The notes: generated from the letters alone by a model not told the origin. A DNA stretch of 64,000 nt from Pholis gunnellus (GCA_910591455.2 OU342812.1:3111732-3175731), one strand, 5' to 3'. Numbered from the stretch's first letter, positions 48,800 through 61,595 are shown. Translations and numbers: made by a program.

Positions 48800-50920
48800 A
48801 CTCCGTCCCCTTTCTCCCACTTGTTCCTTATTAATTTTTATGTTTCTGACCTCGGACACGGACATGAGTACACAGATATATTACAGTAATTATCTAATTT
48901 TACAGTGCCATTAAATGTCACAGAAACCCAGAGTTATGGCATTAATACAATAAAGAGGGTTTGGGCCAAAGGGATGATTACTTAATACTAGACCAGTCTG
49001 CAACAAACTACTATGGATATATATTTTTTCTACAGTGTCTGTAACAGTTAATTTGACATTGCAAGCATAATAAAATAAGTCTATTAATATCAGGTGAAAA
49101 TCCAGTTTAGGATACAGAAAGTTTCAAGTCTTTTTTCAATTTCATGCATGAAAAACACGTTTTATATTTAGTTTTGAGCACAATTAGTCCTGCGTGACGG
49201 ACAGAAAACATACATTTCACGTCCTTATTTCTGCATTCAGGCGACTATGTTCTCCACCAGAATTCAGATTTACAACATATTATATTTAGATTCTCCTCAT
49301 TTTTCCCGGATCCTGGCCGGCGATAGTGTTATTTACTGTGGCTCTGACTGAGGCACATTTGGGAGCAGTTCAAATTCAAAGCTGTGCCAATCTACTCGTT
49401 CCTTTTTTTTGTCTGTTTTTCCTTTCTTTCTTTTTTCACCCCCTTCCATCGCCCTCTATTTCATTCTTTTTTATACACTCCCCACTCATTTGTACGTACC
49501 TCTGTCCCAGTAGATGGAGATGTGAAATATTTAAACACACTTTGTTGTTTGGGGACAATGCACTCCAGCAGATGGGCCATCGCCGCACAGACCCCAATGT
49601 ATGCAAATCTCCATACAAAGCAGCCCAGGATGTTTTCAATATAACACAAGTGCCTCAGGCCCTGTTTTAATCCCTCTTTACCCGCAGCCAATGCACTGTT
49701 TCATCCAGTCAAACGCCTTAAGCGCTATGTCAACTTGGACATCTGGCCACATAACTGAACCCAAAAAAAAAAAAAAAAAGGTGTGCATGTGTGTTTGGAA
49801 GGGGAGCGTGTTTGTGGAGGGTTAGCAGAGATAAAGGTGATGCGGTGCATGCTGTCAGACTGAAAATATCTAGAGATTGAAGCTATCAGTGGCGTCATTA
49901 GTGGCGGAGCACATCAAAGGACCAGGCAGCGCGGCTTCTCAGGTGGACTCTTCGCCCTCCACACCAGGGGAAGCAGGTGCCAGTGTAGCTTTCTTCATTG
50001 TCTCTTAACTTGTTTTGCTGTTTTCTCACTTGTTTTTCTCACCCCCCCCCCCCCCACCCTCTAGGAATAAGCAACACACAAGCACACGTGCATATGCGTG
50101 CACAGATGCACTAACACACACACACACACACACGCTCACACTCACGCTGCCTGCAGACTTTCTGGTCAGAACACTGATTTCTGTCGTTGTGACATCTGAA
50201 GGGTGCTACAGCGCAGCCAGACACCTGGATACACATGGCATCTTTCACTACTGTGTGTCAGAGTCCATGTGTGTGTGTGTGTGTGTGCATGAGGGTTTGT
50301 GTGCACGCTAGGTGTGCGTTAGGTGTTGGGGGAAGGTGCCATGGAAGGCGGCATCTCCTGAGGGGGAAGTCATCAGCTTTTTCCTGGATGGACCTCAGGT
50401 TCAGGCGCTCGTGGCGATGTTTGCATGTCCTCATTGACCTACATGATGCGGAGAGTGCACGAGTGCATGTGTGCGACACATACCTCCACGCCGAGATGCG
50501 TGCGTTCACATGGGAGAAAGTCCCACGGGGAGCACGCAACTCCTCGTCAACGTTTGTGAGGATCAGACGGTTTATTGGGTTCAATTTACCTGAAAACTAA
50601 AATGTGCACAAGACGACAGTTTATATTGTAATGGACTAAATAATGCTGCTAAAATTAAAAAGAAATGCATCACATCAAGAGGTATTCCTAAACTATCTTT
50701 AACTGCACCTAATCACATGACAGAAATGTTTGTTTTTTTATTAACATGTTTGTAAAAAGACAGTATCAGTATCTTTATATCTCTAAAACAGGTAGAAACA
50801 GGTTTTTATGAATATACATTCAACTGTATTTTCACAAATGTCTCCTTAGACGGCTTTGATGTCTTTTGGAAGACATTCAATACCTGAACTTTCTTATTTA
50901 CATCTTAAGATGAGAAGCTA
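48800..50920. other. Gene-free region
   Basis: A 17-A run at 49743-49759, a C-run at 50042-50055 and GT/CA tracts. A 121-codon plus frame at 50235-50600 is partly microsatellite-encoded and lacks a domain. Confidence 0.5.
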
Positions 50921-50924
50921 CAGG

Positions 50925-51185
50925 CAAAAATATTGGGATTTTGGGCTATTTTGCTTCCCTTTCTTTCAGACTAGTAAAAAAAAAAATCTAAAATACACAT
51001 TGAAGTGTTTATTTCACTAATTTGTCTTTTTACGTCTGTAGATTTCTACTAAATTCACCAAAAGTTACCATAAGATAATGCCTCATTTGCATATTTGAAC
51101 ATAACATTTCAGAAAACTTGTAATACAAATAATAATCCTCTTAATGCTCGTGATGAAGTGGAGAAGCTTCATGGTGATATCTATG
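50925..51185 (-). repeat. Octamer-bearing AT-rich repeat C, copy 1
   Basis: Reverse complement matches the segment at 57849-58110: shared landmarks are ATATGCAAATGAGGCATTAT, ACTTTTGGTGAATTTAG and CTAGTCTGAAAGA. It contains the octamer ATTTGCAT at 51085-51092. Fragments seem to continue to about 51660 with lower similarity. Confidence 0.75.
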
Positions 51186-52075
51186 AGTTCATGTGTTGAC
51201 CCTCTTCACCTGTAGAGTCTCTAAATGTCTGTAATTGAACTAAACGTCTCTTTAAAGGACGTTTTCTCTAAATGATCTAAATCTGATCCAGAAATCTCCT
51301 CTTCAGCAGCTCTTACACACACCAAACTTTACACGTTCATTCCTCTCTGTGTGCTGAAGGTTCACACAGAGAGGTTTGTTCACACATCACTCAGACTCAT
51401 TTATACTGAAAATGGATTTCTTGACAATATTTTCTGATTTGTTTAGTGTTACAATGATATATCCAAATGTCCCTTATAAAAACATTTGACTCTTAATATG
51501 TCAAGAAAATGAAACAAGAATGTTGAACCTGTCTTCATCCAACGTTCAGATTTCTGTTCTTGAGATGAAAAATTGCCACATGTTGAATAAGATGAATAAG
51601 ATTTGCACATTTAAACCTAACATTTAAAAAAACTTGTAATACAAAAAAACAATAGACCAAATGTAAGTAATCAACAGGGCAGTTTCACGGCGTTATCTGT
51701 TCGTTCAAACTGTTCAACTGTGGCGTCTCCACTTAATCAAACAATCAGGATTAGAATGTCTCGTGCCGACACGATGAGGACTATTGATGGGAAACAACGG
51801 TCTCCATTTCATTTGGATATTCAACATCTTCTTTGTCAAACTGTAAAAATGTGTTCAGGTTACGAGTAGCCGCCATATATATTGGAGCTCTGTGAGCATA
51901 TTCCTTTTGCACCGTGTTTGTAGCTGGCATGAGAGAGACTGCCTGCAGCTTGTGTGATGGTCTGTGGATATGTGTGGATGTAGGGGGGGGGGGGGGTTGT
52001 GTGTGTGCGTGTGTACTTAAACCTCAGGCCATGAAAGTGTGTGTGTGTGTGCCTCATTATGTGTGTTGTGGTTGC

Positions 52076-52076
<1 letters not shown>

Positions 52077-52106
<30 letters not shown>

Positions 52107-52107
52107 C
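52077..52107. repeat. (GT)n microsatellite
   Basis: About 14 GT units with one interruption. A (CA)n tract at 52273-52298 and a (GGT)7 tract at 52482-52503 follow. Confidence 0.93.
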
Positions 52108-53276
52108 AGGGGAAGAATAGAGTGTAGGTGAGTGCAGAAGACAAACCTGTCAGTTTCACAGCTGGTTTCTCTGGCTGCAGGGCTCAGGCCGGAGCAGGGT
52201 GACACTCGGCATCACAGCACCACAGCACAGGGCCCGGGGTAAACACACCATCATATACTGTAGGCAGACACACTCACACACACACACACACACACACCTT
52301 GGTTGGCTGCCCTCACCCCTGCAAGACCAAGAGACCAGTGAAACACACCACCTGGGCAAGTCATCATATCTTGTCAAAGATTGTGTTTTTTTTCTTCTTC
52401 TCTTTTGGCTCGATAGAGGTGTGAAGAACATCACAGACCAGATTGCCTGGCAATGGACTGACCATCATGTTGTAAGGAAGGGGTGGTGGTGGTGGTGGTG
52501 GTGATGTGGGGGGGAGGTTGAGAGGAACACAGAGCGAGATAAATAACAAGAGAAGAAGTATAATGTAACATGGAGAAAGGCTTTCTCTTTAATAGAGAAA
52601 GGACAGGGTTGGCTTGTCTTCCCCGCATCCCTGAGCCACTGTCGCTTGATCGGTGGACTATCACGGCCACTCTTGTCGCATTATTGATGATAGAAGTTGA
52701 TGTGGACTATTAGCTGGATGGTCCCATCCCGCGTCAAGAGGCGACCGGCGTTCCCATCCCTTTTTTGGACTCGCTTTCATAGCGCTTTCCCCGAGCGAGG
52801 TGGACTCTCTGTGGGGGGAAAAGAGCCTCGGGGCAGAACCAAAGCGTCTCCCCACATCCTCCACCATCCCCACGCATTTCCATCTCCACTAAGATGGAAG
52901 TGATGGCAATCTCTTCAGGGTATTAGGAGGATGTTGGCCCCTGTTTTTGTTTTTTTTCTTTTTTATAGCTCTCATCATCACCGAAAATCAACAAGCAAAT
53001 ATTCATCCGCAATGTGCAACGTTAACGCGATGATTGTTGATTCTGCGGAGCGCTCGTGAGCAGGTATACGCTCAGAAAGATAAACAGACACCTTGTGAAT
53101 TCTGTTGACATCTTTTTTTTTTGGGGAGGAAGATCCTAAGTGGCGTCAATTATAAAAATAAAGTAAACATGTTGACAGGAGCAATGAAACTGTGTTTTGA
53201 CTGCTGCTGTCAAGGGAGGTTCCCCCTGTCTAAAGTTTACACAGCGAATGATTCAGCCTCAGTGATTCTGCCCTGG

Positions 53277-53277
<1 letters not shown>

Positions 53278-53312
<35 letters not shown>
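53278..53312. repeat. (GT)n microsatellite
   Basis: About 17 GT units. Confidence 0.97.
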
Positions 53313-53314
<2 letters not shown>

Positions 53315-53319
53315 ACTCG

Positions 53320-55320
53320 GCGATCAACTTCTGCTAAATACTAATTACTGAATACTTAGTACCGATGCCCTTTCTATTGGGTCCCTTTAGTATAAACATT
53401 CATTATGGCTCTTTTTCTCCTTTGTAGCCCGTCATCATTATTCCATCCCCCCCCCTCCCCCCCCCTCCCCCCGGGAGGAGTGAGACAGAGCCGGGGCCGG
53501 ACCAGGCCGGGGGAGAAAACACTGTAGAACCAGAGCGCCAGGACCTGGGAATGCACACAAGTGATATTTGTGCGCAGAGATCAAAAAGCGTTTACCTTTA
53601 GATGTTTCCCCCGATATGAATATTCAACATCCTTATTGAAATCTAATTTGGGTCTCCTTGTCTCAGGGGTCTTTTCATCAGTGCCTGTTGCCCGAGGCCA
53701 CCGCTGATTGACAGCCAAACTTTAGTAAAGAGCAAGCAGGAAAAAAAAAAAATAGGGGGAGGGGAGATCTGGTGTGTTTGGAGATGTGAGCGGCGTGAAG
53801 CCGGGGAGAGAGCTGGAACAGATGAGTGGAGGGGTGATGAAGGGGGGGGGGGGGTATTTAACCTCCTCGTGTGCATGCACAAACAGAATGCTGCAGATTA
53901 TTAGGATCTGTGAGTGAAAATACAAAGCAGAGCTATTTAACAGCACTACATCATTTCTCCTGTAGACCATTCGTCTCAGTAACCTTGGTTAACACACGGC
54001 TAATGTTGAGTTTTTTAAAGGACGACCGTTTAGTATTTCTCATCTGCAGAAACTAGAAAAGATCCACGTAGATTAATCAGCAACTGTTTTGATAACAAAA
54101 CAGTTTTAGGCTTCAGTCTGATGGGTTTTGAGTTTTTCTCTGTTTTTACATCATTGCAAACTTTGGACTGTTGCTCGAACACAACAAGCGATTTGAAAAC
54201 ATCACGTTGGATTCTGGGAAACTCTGGTGGACACTTTTCTTTCGCTGTTCACATAAATTAAGATATTTTACTTCTTCCTATTATTCCTGACAAAGAATTC
54301 TCACCTGATATATCTGCTTTATATCAAGAAAACATTTTAGTCCTAATTAATAATGACGGACTCAAAAACATAGCAAAGAATGTTCTGAATGTATTTAATC
54401 CAATTTTGCTTCTACATGCATTTTATACACTTTACAAAACAATGATTTGTCTTCTGTGATAGAGAACTGACGGACAGCACGTTGACTGTTTGCTTATTTC
54501 TAACAATTTATAGAACAAACGATTAATCGAGCCGATCGAGCAATAATGAAAATAATTGTAAATTCCCCCACTGAAAATATTTAGGTTTAATGGAATAATT
54601 GCTAGACCGGTATGTTTATCACAGTCGATGGAAATATAGAAGCATTCACATTTCACAAAAATAGTAAAAATTGTCATAGAAAGAAGAATTGCTATATTAA
54701 CAGAGTATTTAATTTCTTCTCTTCTCGTCTTAAACTAAGCATCTGACGCTCCCCGCCAAAGGCAAGGCACCATATTGTTTTCTAAAATTATATTTCCAAA
54801 CATTTGTTCAGTCATTTGTCTCCGTTTCTGACTCGGGACCTCTGACCTCCATAACCATTCATTTGGCAAAATAAGAAAAATAAATAAATAAATAGAAACT
54901 CTGTACTCTCGCTCTGTCTGCAGGGGAGAGATGCTCTGCAACGATTGGACTATATTTGCGTCTTTGTTTTTCTGGCTTATATAATCACAAATATTAGAGG
55001 CTAAAAAACAGCCTGAGCTTCCTCTTCTCCTGGAGCGCCTCTGAAACGAGAAAAACAAAACACTGTGAGGAAGGACTCAAACCAAACATACCTGTGGAGC
55101 CTATAGAAGCAGACAAAAAAAACTGTCTGTGTTGGATGTTACTTCTGTAAAGAGTCATATTTCTAATGGTGGCGGCTCTGAATTAATATCTCATGTACAT
55201 AAGGACACAAGAAGGAAAAAGAGGAAGGAACTAAGTCTTAGTTTCGGACTTGTCCTTTGTCCGTAATGTCCTCACAAAGTATGCACGCATACCATTAAAA
55301 TGTCCTCCTAATCCAGTGGA
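53320..55320. other. Gene-free AT-rich region
   Basis: C-rich run at 53448-53471, then AT-rich DNA. GATTAATCAGCAACTGTTTT (about 54069) and CGATTAATCGAGCCGAT (about 54520) resemble pieces of a common fish repeat, too degraded to delimit. No gene seen. Confidence 0.45.
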
Positions 55321-55324
55321 ACCA

Positions 55325-55327
<3 letters not shown>

Positions 55328-55365
<38 letters not shown>
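55328..55365. repeat. (CA)n microsatellite
   Basis: About 18 CA units. Confidence 0.97.
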
Positions 55366-55367
<2 letters not shown>

Positions 55368-55379
55368 CATACACAAACC

Positions 55380-55580
55380 AACACTGTCCTCATCTGGCCA
55401 GCGGGTTGAGCATGATTTAATGTTATTATTGCGCAGGTGTGGGTCTGGTCCCCCAGGGTTCCATTAAAATGATGCCCCTCTCAATAGTGGCTCCATTTGC
55501 TCTTTAGATTTAACACAGGCCATATGTCTAGCAGGAGGCAAACAGCTGATGGGGTTTAATTGACAGAAATCAACATATTT
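55380..55580. promoter_or_regulatory. Enhancer-like block with E-boxes
   Basis: Unique sequence between two microsatellites with E-boxes CAGGTG (about 55433), CATATG (55521-55526) and CAGCTG (55543-55548). CATATG is a preferred site of the Olig/Bhlhe22-23 group, so it could be a target, but this is inference. Confidence 0.25.
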
Positions 55581-55584
55581 GGTA

Positions 55585-55597
55585 GTGTGTGTGTGTG

Positions 55598-55637
<40 letters not shown>

Positions 55638-55646
55638 TGTGTGTGC
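55585..55646. repeat. (GT)n microsatellite with GC interruptions
   Basis: GT units over about 60 bases, broken by GTGCGTG and GTGCGCG. Confidence 0.95.
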
Positions 55647-56289
55647 TCGGGCTCAGGGGATCCGTTTAAAGGGTCAACTGTGTATCAGAACAGAGTTTGG
55701 ATAGAAAGGGAAAAGAAAAAAGAAAGAGGGCAACAGAGAGAGACGTTGATAGCTATAGGAAACAAGAGGAATTCATAATGGAGACAGAGAAAACCGCCCC
55801 GGATTCAAAGAACAGTTTAGCATTGCAGGACATGCTAAACCCCCCCCCCCCCCCCCCCCCCGGAACATCAACGTGTGAATACATTTCCTTCATTTCGGAG
55901 CTGGCGTTCTTGTCCATTCCAGGAACACCGCTGCGTACAGAGTGTTAACTTCATGTTTCATCTCGCTTCACAGAGACGCTGTACCCGGCTGCAGTCGAAT
56001 CGCGTCAAATTGCCTCTGTCACAGAGCTGAATCGGGCTCAGAAGGCCCTCCCCACCCCCACAAAACAAATGTAACCACTGCAGGGGCCCTCAAACCCAAT
56101 CAAACCCATGCGCACCGCACTGAAATGATACGTTTTGAAACCATTTAGTGCTCGTTTAACAGAAACATTTCTTGGATGTATTTTTGAACTAGTAGGAGGA
56201 TGGTTAAAAGTTGTTCTTATTCACAGGGGACGATCCGACATTAGGCTAACAGGCGCAACGCAATTAGCACATAAAACCTGTCAATGGCC

Positions 56290-56800
56290 CTCAATATCAC
56301 AGCCCTCTAAGGGGTAACAGACTTATAAAGCCTCCTGATCTGCCACTACAAAGTCATTAATCCTTCCCACACAATGACCAGTCTTAAACAAGGCCTCTAT
56401 ATCATTCGATAGCCCTATATGGCAGTTTAGCGTCGCGCTAATTAGCATTCAGATCAGGGACCCGGAGAGGCAGCCCCCTCCACCACGGAGGAAAGGACAT
56501 AGGATGAGATGGCGACACGGTGAAATGTCATTAACTCGATGTTAATTACTAATTAATGGGGCTATTTCATTTACATGTATCTCTGGCTTCTCTGATGGGG
56601 CCTGCCTTTACTGGGTTACTCTTACAAGCCGACAAGTTGGGGGAGGGGTTTTTTATTATCTCCCCTCTTCTTCCTCCACGCTCACCCTCGCCGTGTTTCA
56701 TCTCTGCTAATTAAATAGTGGGCCACTCATCACGATTATGTCTGCTTTTACAACACCATTTTCTGTCAGCGAGAGCACTCCAATAAGCGACCGACCACCT
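56290..56800. promoter_or_regulatory. Enhancer-like unique block
   Basis: Non-repetitive, with CGCGCTAATTAGCATTC, GATGTTAATTACTAATTAAT, CTGCTAATTAAATAGTGG and other TAATTA cores within balanced sequence. Among the richest homeodomain-site stretches of the intergenic region. No gene seen. Confidence 0.35.
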
Positions 56801-57338
56801 CTTTAGCACCGGGGCTGTTTTTTTTTGTATGAACTATACATCAAAAGCCAAATTCCCTGCCAACTCACTCGGACTCCGCTGACTTCTATCTGACTTGTTA
56901 CTTTCCCCTCACTTGTGACCCGTCCCCCCCCCCCCACCACCGCCCCTCCTCCCTTTTTCTTTTCCGTCGCCACGCGGCAGCCACAAGCCACCCGTCTCCA
57001 TGGCAACCCGAGCCGCTCGGTCCCATGAGATGGAGTGGGTTGGGTTGACTAGCGTCTGGCCATTCACACGTGGGCAGTGCCAGCTAGCCAACATGGCACA
57101 CAGCATCCTGCCATATGGTGCCGCCACATACGTCCCGCTATAGCCCTGGACTCGGGGATCTGGGCCCGTGAGCGAGCCGCTGGTCTGGACGAGGACGGGA
57201 CCTGAGCTCTGGACCCTGATCCAGCAGCCGATCCACATGCAGAATTGGCGACTCGTGAACAGACTAATGGTTCTCAGGTTCTTAGTGGAACATGTCTTGA
57301 TCGTTCTTGACCTGTAGGCAACACGTGTTTATGAAATA

Positions 57339-57540
57339 ACTAATAGAGATCACCATGAAACTTCACCAGTTCACTACTTACATTAGGACAAGTATTTGGT
57401 GTATTACAAGTTCTCTGAAATGTTTTGTTTGGATATGCAAATGAGGAATGATCTTATTAAATATGAGCTCATTTGCATACATTCCCAGAACAGAAATGTG
57501 AACATTGCATAAAACCAGGTTTAAAAAATATTGTTTAATT
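57339..57540. repeat. Octamer-bearing repeat C, two head-to-head fragments
   Basis: A forward fragment (57339-57450, with CACCATGAAACTTCACCAGT and CTGAAATGTTTTGTTTGG) meets a reverse fragment (57465-57540). Their junction forms a perfect 12-bp inverted repeat, TATGCAAATGAG (57434-57445) and CTCATTTGCATA (57468-57479), each arm carrying an octamer. Confidence 0.7.
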
Positions 57541-57848
57541 TTGTTGACATATTAGTCAAATGTTTTTAATTTTTAAAGAGGGATTTTTGGGTATGTCTTT
57601 GCATCACTCCATAAATCAGAAAATGCTGTCAACAGCCATAAAAAGAAAAATCTATTTTCACCATGATTTTTGTAATAAAATGTGTAAATCAGGCAATTAA
57701 TAGATTACCAAACCCCTCTTTAACAACCTTCACAATACAGATATGAAAGAAACTACAAAGTGAAGTGAAGAGTCTGAGAAAAAACTAAAATGTTTACAAA
57801 ATTACATTCTGAAAACACTACAGGTGAATTGGTTGAAAAAAAAAAAAT

Positions 57849-58110
57849 GAATAGATATCACCATGAAACTTCACCAGTTCATTACTGACATCACAAGTTT
57901 TTATAAGTTTTCTGAAATGTTATGTTTAAATATGCAAATGAGGCATTATCTAATGGTCACTTTTGGTGAATTTAGGATAAATCAACAGAACCAAATAGAC
58001 GAAGTAAAATAAACACCTGAATGTGTATTTCGGAAGTTTTCTCTCCACTAGTCTGAAAGACGACGTGTTATGGAAGCAAAATAAGCCAAAGTCTCAAATT
58101 TGACCAGTGC
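57849..58110 (+). repeat. Octamer-bearing repeat C, copy on plus strand
   Basis: Starts ATAGATATCACCATGAAACT, contains ATGCAAAT at 57932-57939, and continues through ACTTTTGGTGAATTTAG and CACTAGTCTGAAAGACG. It is in opposite orientation to the copy at 50925-51185, with about 6.7 kb between them. Confidence 0.75.
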
Positions 58111-59439
58111 ATGAAAAGCAATGTTTTGCTTATATTGTATGATAAGAGATCATCCACAGATACTCCCGTCTACACGACAGAAGACAGTATTGGACGGCTG
58201 GATGTGCTCTCCTCATTGTTGACACTGTGCTGCCTCCTCATGGCTCCACAGAGCAAATACATACAGATAGAGCAGCACACTGACACAACTCAGCAGCGTT
58301 GACAAAATAGACTTTTTTTTTAATTCAAAGTTAATATATGCTTTTAAATACAACACGTCTTAAAAGCATTAGAATACTGCATTTGTCCTGCAGGAATGTA
58401 TTCTTTCTATCATACATATCTTACATGTTATCAAAAAGGATTTGACAATAAAGGCTTTCAGGAACCAAAAGTGAGAAACGTGGTGAACAGATCAGTTATT
58501 TCCTATAACATTTTGCAAGATGTAGTCACAAAACAAAGCTACAAGCAATGAATTCAGTTGCAAATAATGCAATAATAAGGCTAAAAAGTTGAAGGCTGAG
58601 TCTTTTGTACCGTGGTATGTAAATACATTTTGTATCTGGAAGGTGTAGGCAGACACTTTGTGTATGAACGCATCAAATAAACATGGTCGGTAGAGAATCA
58701 AAGTGACATTTGGCGTAGATATCAGATTTTACATCAAAATAAATTATTCTAAATAGTCAGTAGACACAAACAATCTAAATACGTTTGCTAAACAGTAAAT
58801 GTATCTTTACTCTGAGCGACAGAGAGCAAAGGTTTTAAATAAATCCATGCCCACATTTTTTGTAACCACTGACCAAGACGATGGGCACTTCAGAAAAATA
58901 AATCCATTCCAGCCAAAGGTTGCACTTTTGAGTCTTTGTGGAAAACACTCAAAAAATGCGCGTCTTTGTATGTGAATAACGATAACAAGTCCCACAGAAG
59001 CAACACACCTCCTACAAAGAAGGCAACAACGTAGCGATAGTACAAGAATCAATTACACGACAGTGTGAACACATCTTAAAGTTCTGTCATTGCTTACATC
59101 AGGCACCAAACAATAGATGCATAGATTTAAAAGGGTACACGTGTCAAGTGAGCATCTAGACTGACAGTGAAATCTTTCTGTGCTGTGAATGCCAAAGTTA
59201 AATGCTACAAACAATCACTTCCAACATTCAGCCGGAGCTTTTCACAGCTAGCTCGTTGCTACATACTTTGCGTCAACGTTGCAAATGTTCTCCAGTTCCT
59301 CAACCGTACTGACCCTTAAGATTTTTACATCCTCTCACCTGCCCCGCAACATTCATCGTGCCAGTGTGTGACAGAGAGAAAATATATTTAAATCTGCCTC
59401 AGCGAGACAGAGACACTATTTCTGACACCGCCATGACGA
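58111..59439. other. Gene-free AT-rich region
   Basis: No exon, RNA gene or internal repeat was identified. Short frames such as 58807-59052 (minus) are not supported by any domain. Confidence 0.5.
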
Positions 59440-60280
59440 GTGAATGGGCTAACTATAGAGAGGTGAAGTCCCGCCCCCTTTTGGTTGACCGCCATACAAC
59501 CTTATTTCAGAAGAAATATGTACGATAGTCAACGGTGAGAGATACATAATTATTTCATCCCGTTTGAATTATTCCATGAATTACACACACAATGCTAGGT
59601 CAGCTAAAATACAATTTTGCACGTCAAGAAAGTTTTGTCGTACAACTGTTGAAGTATAAGTGAAAAATACCTAATTAAAAAGACGACACACCCACAAGTC
59701 GAGTAGTTGACGCGTCTCTCTGTAGCTACGATGTCGGTGTGTTTCGTACCCGGATGAATTCACACCAACTCGCGCGTTATTTCACTTCCAGGCTGATAAA
59801 AAAAAAACACAACACATCAGGTGAGATAACGTTACATTTGTGGGTGGAACATAGCTAAGTTAGCTAGCTCGCTAGCAAGCCAACGTAGCGGCCATGTTGG
59901 TGTTGGTGTCGAACAGAGATGTGGTTCACTGGGCGGCTTAACTCAAAACTAGATGGTACGACAACAAACCTACGACACACTGCGACTTTGTTGACGTGCA
60001 AAATGATCTGTTAAATTGGCAAACATCACATGTGTATTTTATGGCACAAATTCAAACAGGATTAAAAAAAAAAATTTGACTCTCTCCATTGACAAACAAC
60101 ATTTTATTTCCCAAAATAAGATCCCACGGGGAACACCGGAAGGGGAGGGACCTCACCAATCCATCCTCTTCCCAAATATAGACGTCTCCTCCTGCCTAGC
60201 TAACAACGAAGTTAAGTGCGATGACAACACGTCGGTGATCAAAGTGATAATATGGACCCTTTCCCTTTAGGAAACTAGAC
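59440..60280. repeat. Probable interspersed repeat block near slc17a9
   Basis: Segments such as AGTCCCGCCCCCTTTTGG, CAATTTTGCACGTCAAGAAA and GTCGTACAACTGTTGAAG look like a fish repeat I recall, but no second copy is present in the window to confirm this. No intact reading frame. Confidence 0.35.
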
Positions 60281-60539
60281 CCGTTGGAAGGTCTATTAGG
60301 GTTATTCATACTGCATTACACTGTTAATAATTTATGATGATTTTCTGTCATCTTACCCAATATATATTTATTCATTTTAACTTAAAATATTAATTAAAAA
60401 GAAATGTAAAAAAAAGAATTTAAATCATATAAATATACTCCAAAGTAATTAAGTGAGGTATTTCTATTACATGCAATCACATAGAAATAAAGAATTACCT
60501 TTGGTCTTTCAACTCACAACATATTCTTTAAAGCAACAA

Positions 60540-60720
60540 ACAGGGAGAACGCACTCCATCAAAGCTGCGTCGCCGTGACTTTAACGACAAGATGAGCGTG
60601 TGTAGCCATGGAGATGAGGAGTAAAGCAGTAAATGGTGAAGGACATTAGAGCGCCTGCCAAGTAATTAGCGGCTGGGTAATGAGGTGTCACTCACACAGT
60701 GATGGGTGAGCGGGGCGTAC
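60540..60720. promoter_or_regulatory. Enhancer-like unique block near slc17a9 3' end
   Basis: Unique sequence containing AAGTAATTAGCGGCTGGGTA and GTGTCACTCACACAGTGATG, close to the TTAA-ended element. Motif-based only. Confidence 0.2.
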
Positions 60721-60940
60721 TAATAAAAGACTTCAGGTGCGGGAGGCTGGACTCTCCTTGCGTCACCCACACCGTCTCCCCCACCACCCCCGCAGGGTAA
60801 CAACACACACACACCTCGATAAGTCACAACTGACAGAGCTCCACATCCATCACTCATGACGATTTCCATGACTTCCCTCGTACTCAGTAACACATTCTGT
60901 AACAAACGACGAGCGTAAAACAGCAGCCCGGTTCAGCTGT

Positions 60941-61296
60941 TTAAAAAGGTGCTGAATGCGAGATTGGGAGCATTTTTCTGTTGCCTCTCGACGGCTCTCA
61001 ACATGGCGAAGGGCTCACAGCTAACGGTGCGGACAGCAGCGGGAACAACGGCAAAAACAGTGCTGGCAGAGCGAACAGTGTGTTTCCCGAAAAGGGGGAA
61101 CCGGAGGTCTGCGTGCTACACTTCCACAGCGTGGACTAGAAACACGGCCCAGCTATGTCAACAGAAAACGGAGACGCTCTGATTAGAACAAAGGGAGAGA
61201 GAGATTGACTTCATTCTCTGCTCAGGGAGACATTAGACATTACTAGCTGTTTCCTCCAATATCAACGCTCCGAATAATCAAATGTAGCACCTTTAA
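60941..61296. mobile_element. Short non-autonomous element with TTAA ends
   Basis: Begins TTAAAAAGGTGCTGAATG and ends ATGTAGCACCTTTAA, giving inverted ends (AGGTGCT/AGCACCT) with TTAA at each edge, as expected for piggyBac-type insertion. About 355 bases, with no transposase. It sits immediately beyond the slc17a9 3' end. A short chance frame (60949-61182) inside it is not a gene. Confidence 0.55.
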
Positions 61297-61339
61297 CCAC
61301 TGCGTAGTGCCCAAGCTGAGACCTGAAGGTAGTGTGGAC

Positions 61340-61345
61340 TTTATT
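61340..61345 (-). other. slc17a9: Candidate polyadenylation signal of slc17a9
   Basis: AATAAA on the minus strand (TTTATT on the plus) lies about 250 bases past the slc17a9 stop codon, just before the neighbouring MITE at 60941-61296. It would give a 3' UTR of about 260-280 bases. Placement is plausible but unproven. Confidence 0.45.
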
Positions 61346-61595
61346 ACTTTCCCATTCCAACCTTGAACGCAGCTGTGTGTTTTTTTTTCTTCTAGGATTT
61401 GATGCTCTAGCTCCACAACAATTTGTCAGTAATAGTGAGCGAGCTCTGCGGTGTGCTTTTCAGTAACTCTTGCGGTACTTCATCAACCAGACGCAGAGCC
61501 GATCAAAGTAGTTTTCGGACAATGCCCAAGCTGCGGGTTGCCAAAGGGTCGTATCTCCCTTGGGAGGGGGGGATAGCATGCTGGTCCCTCTGGAT

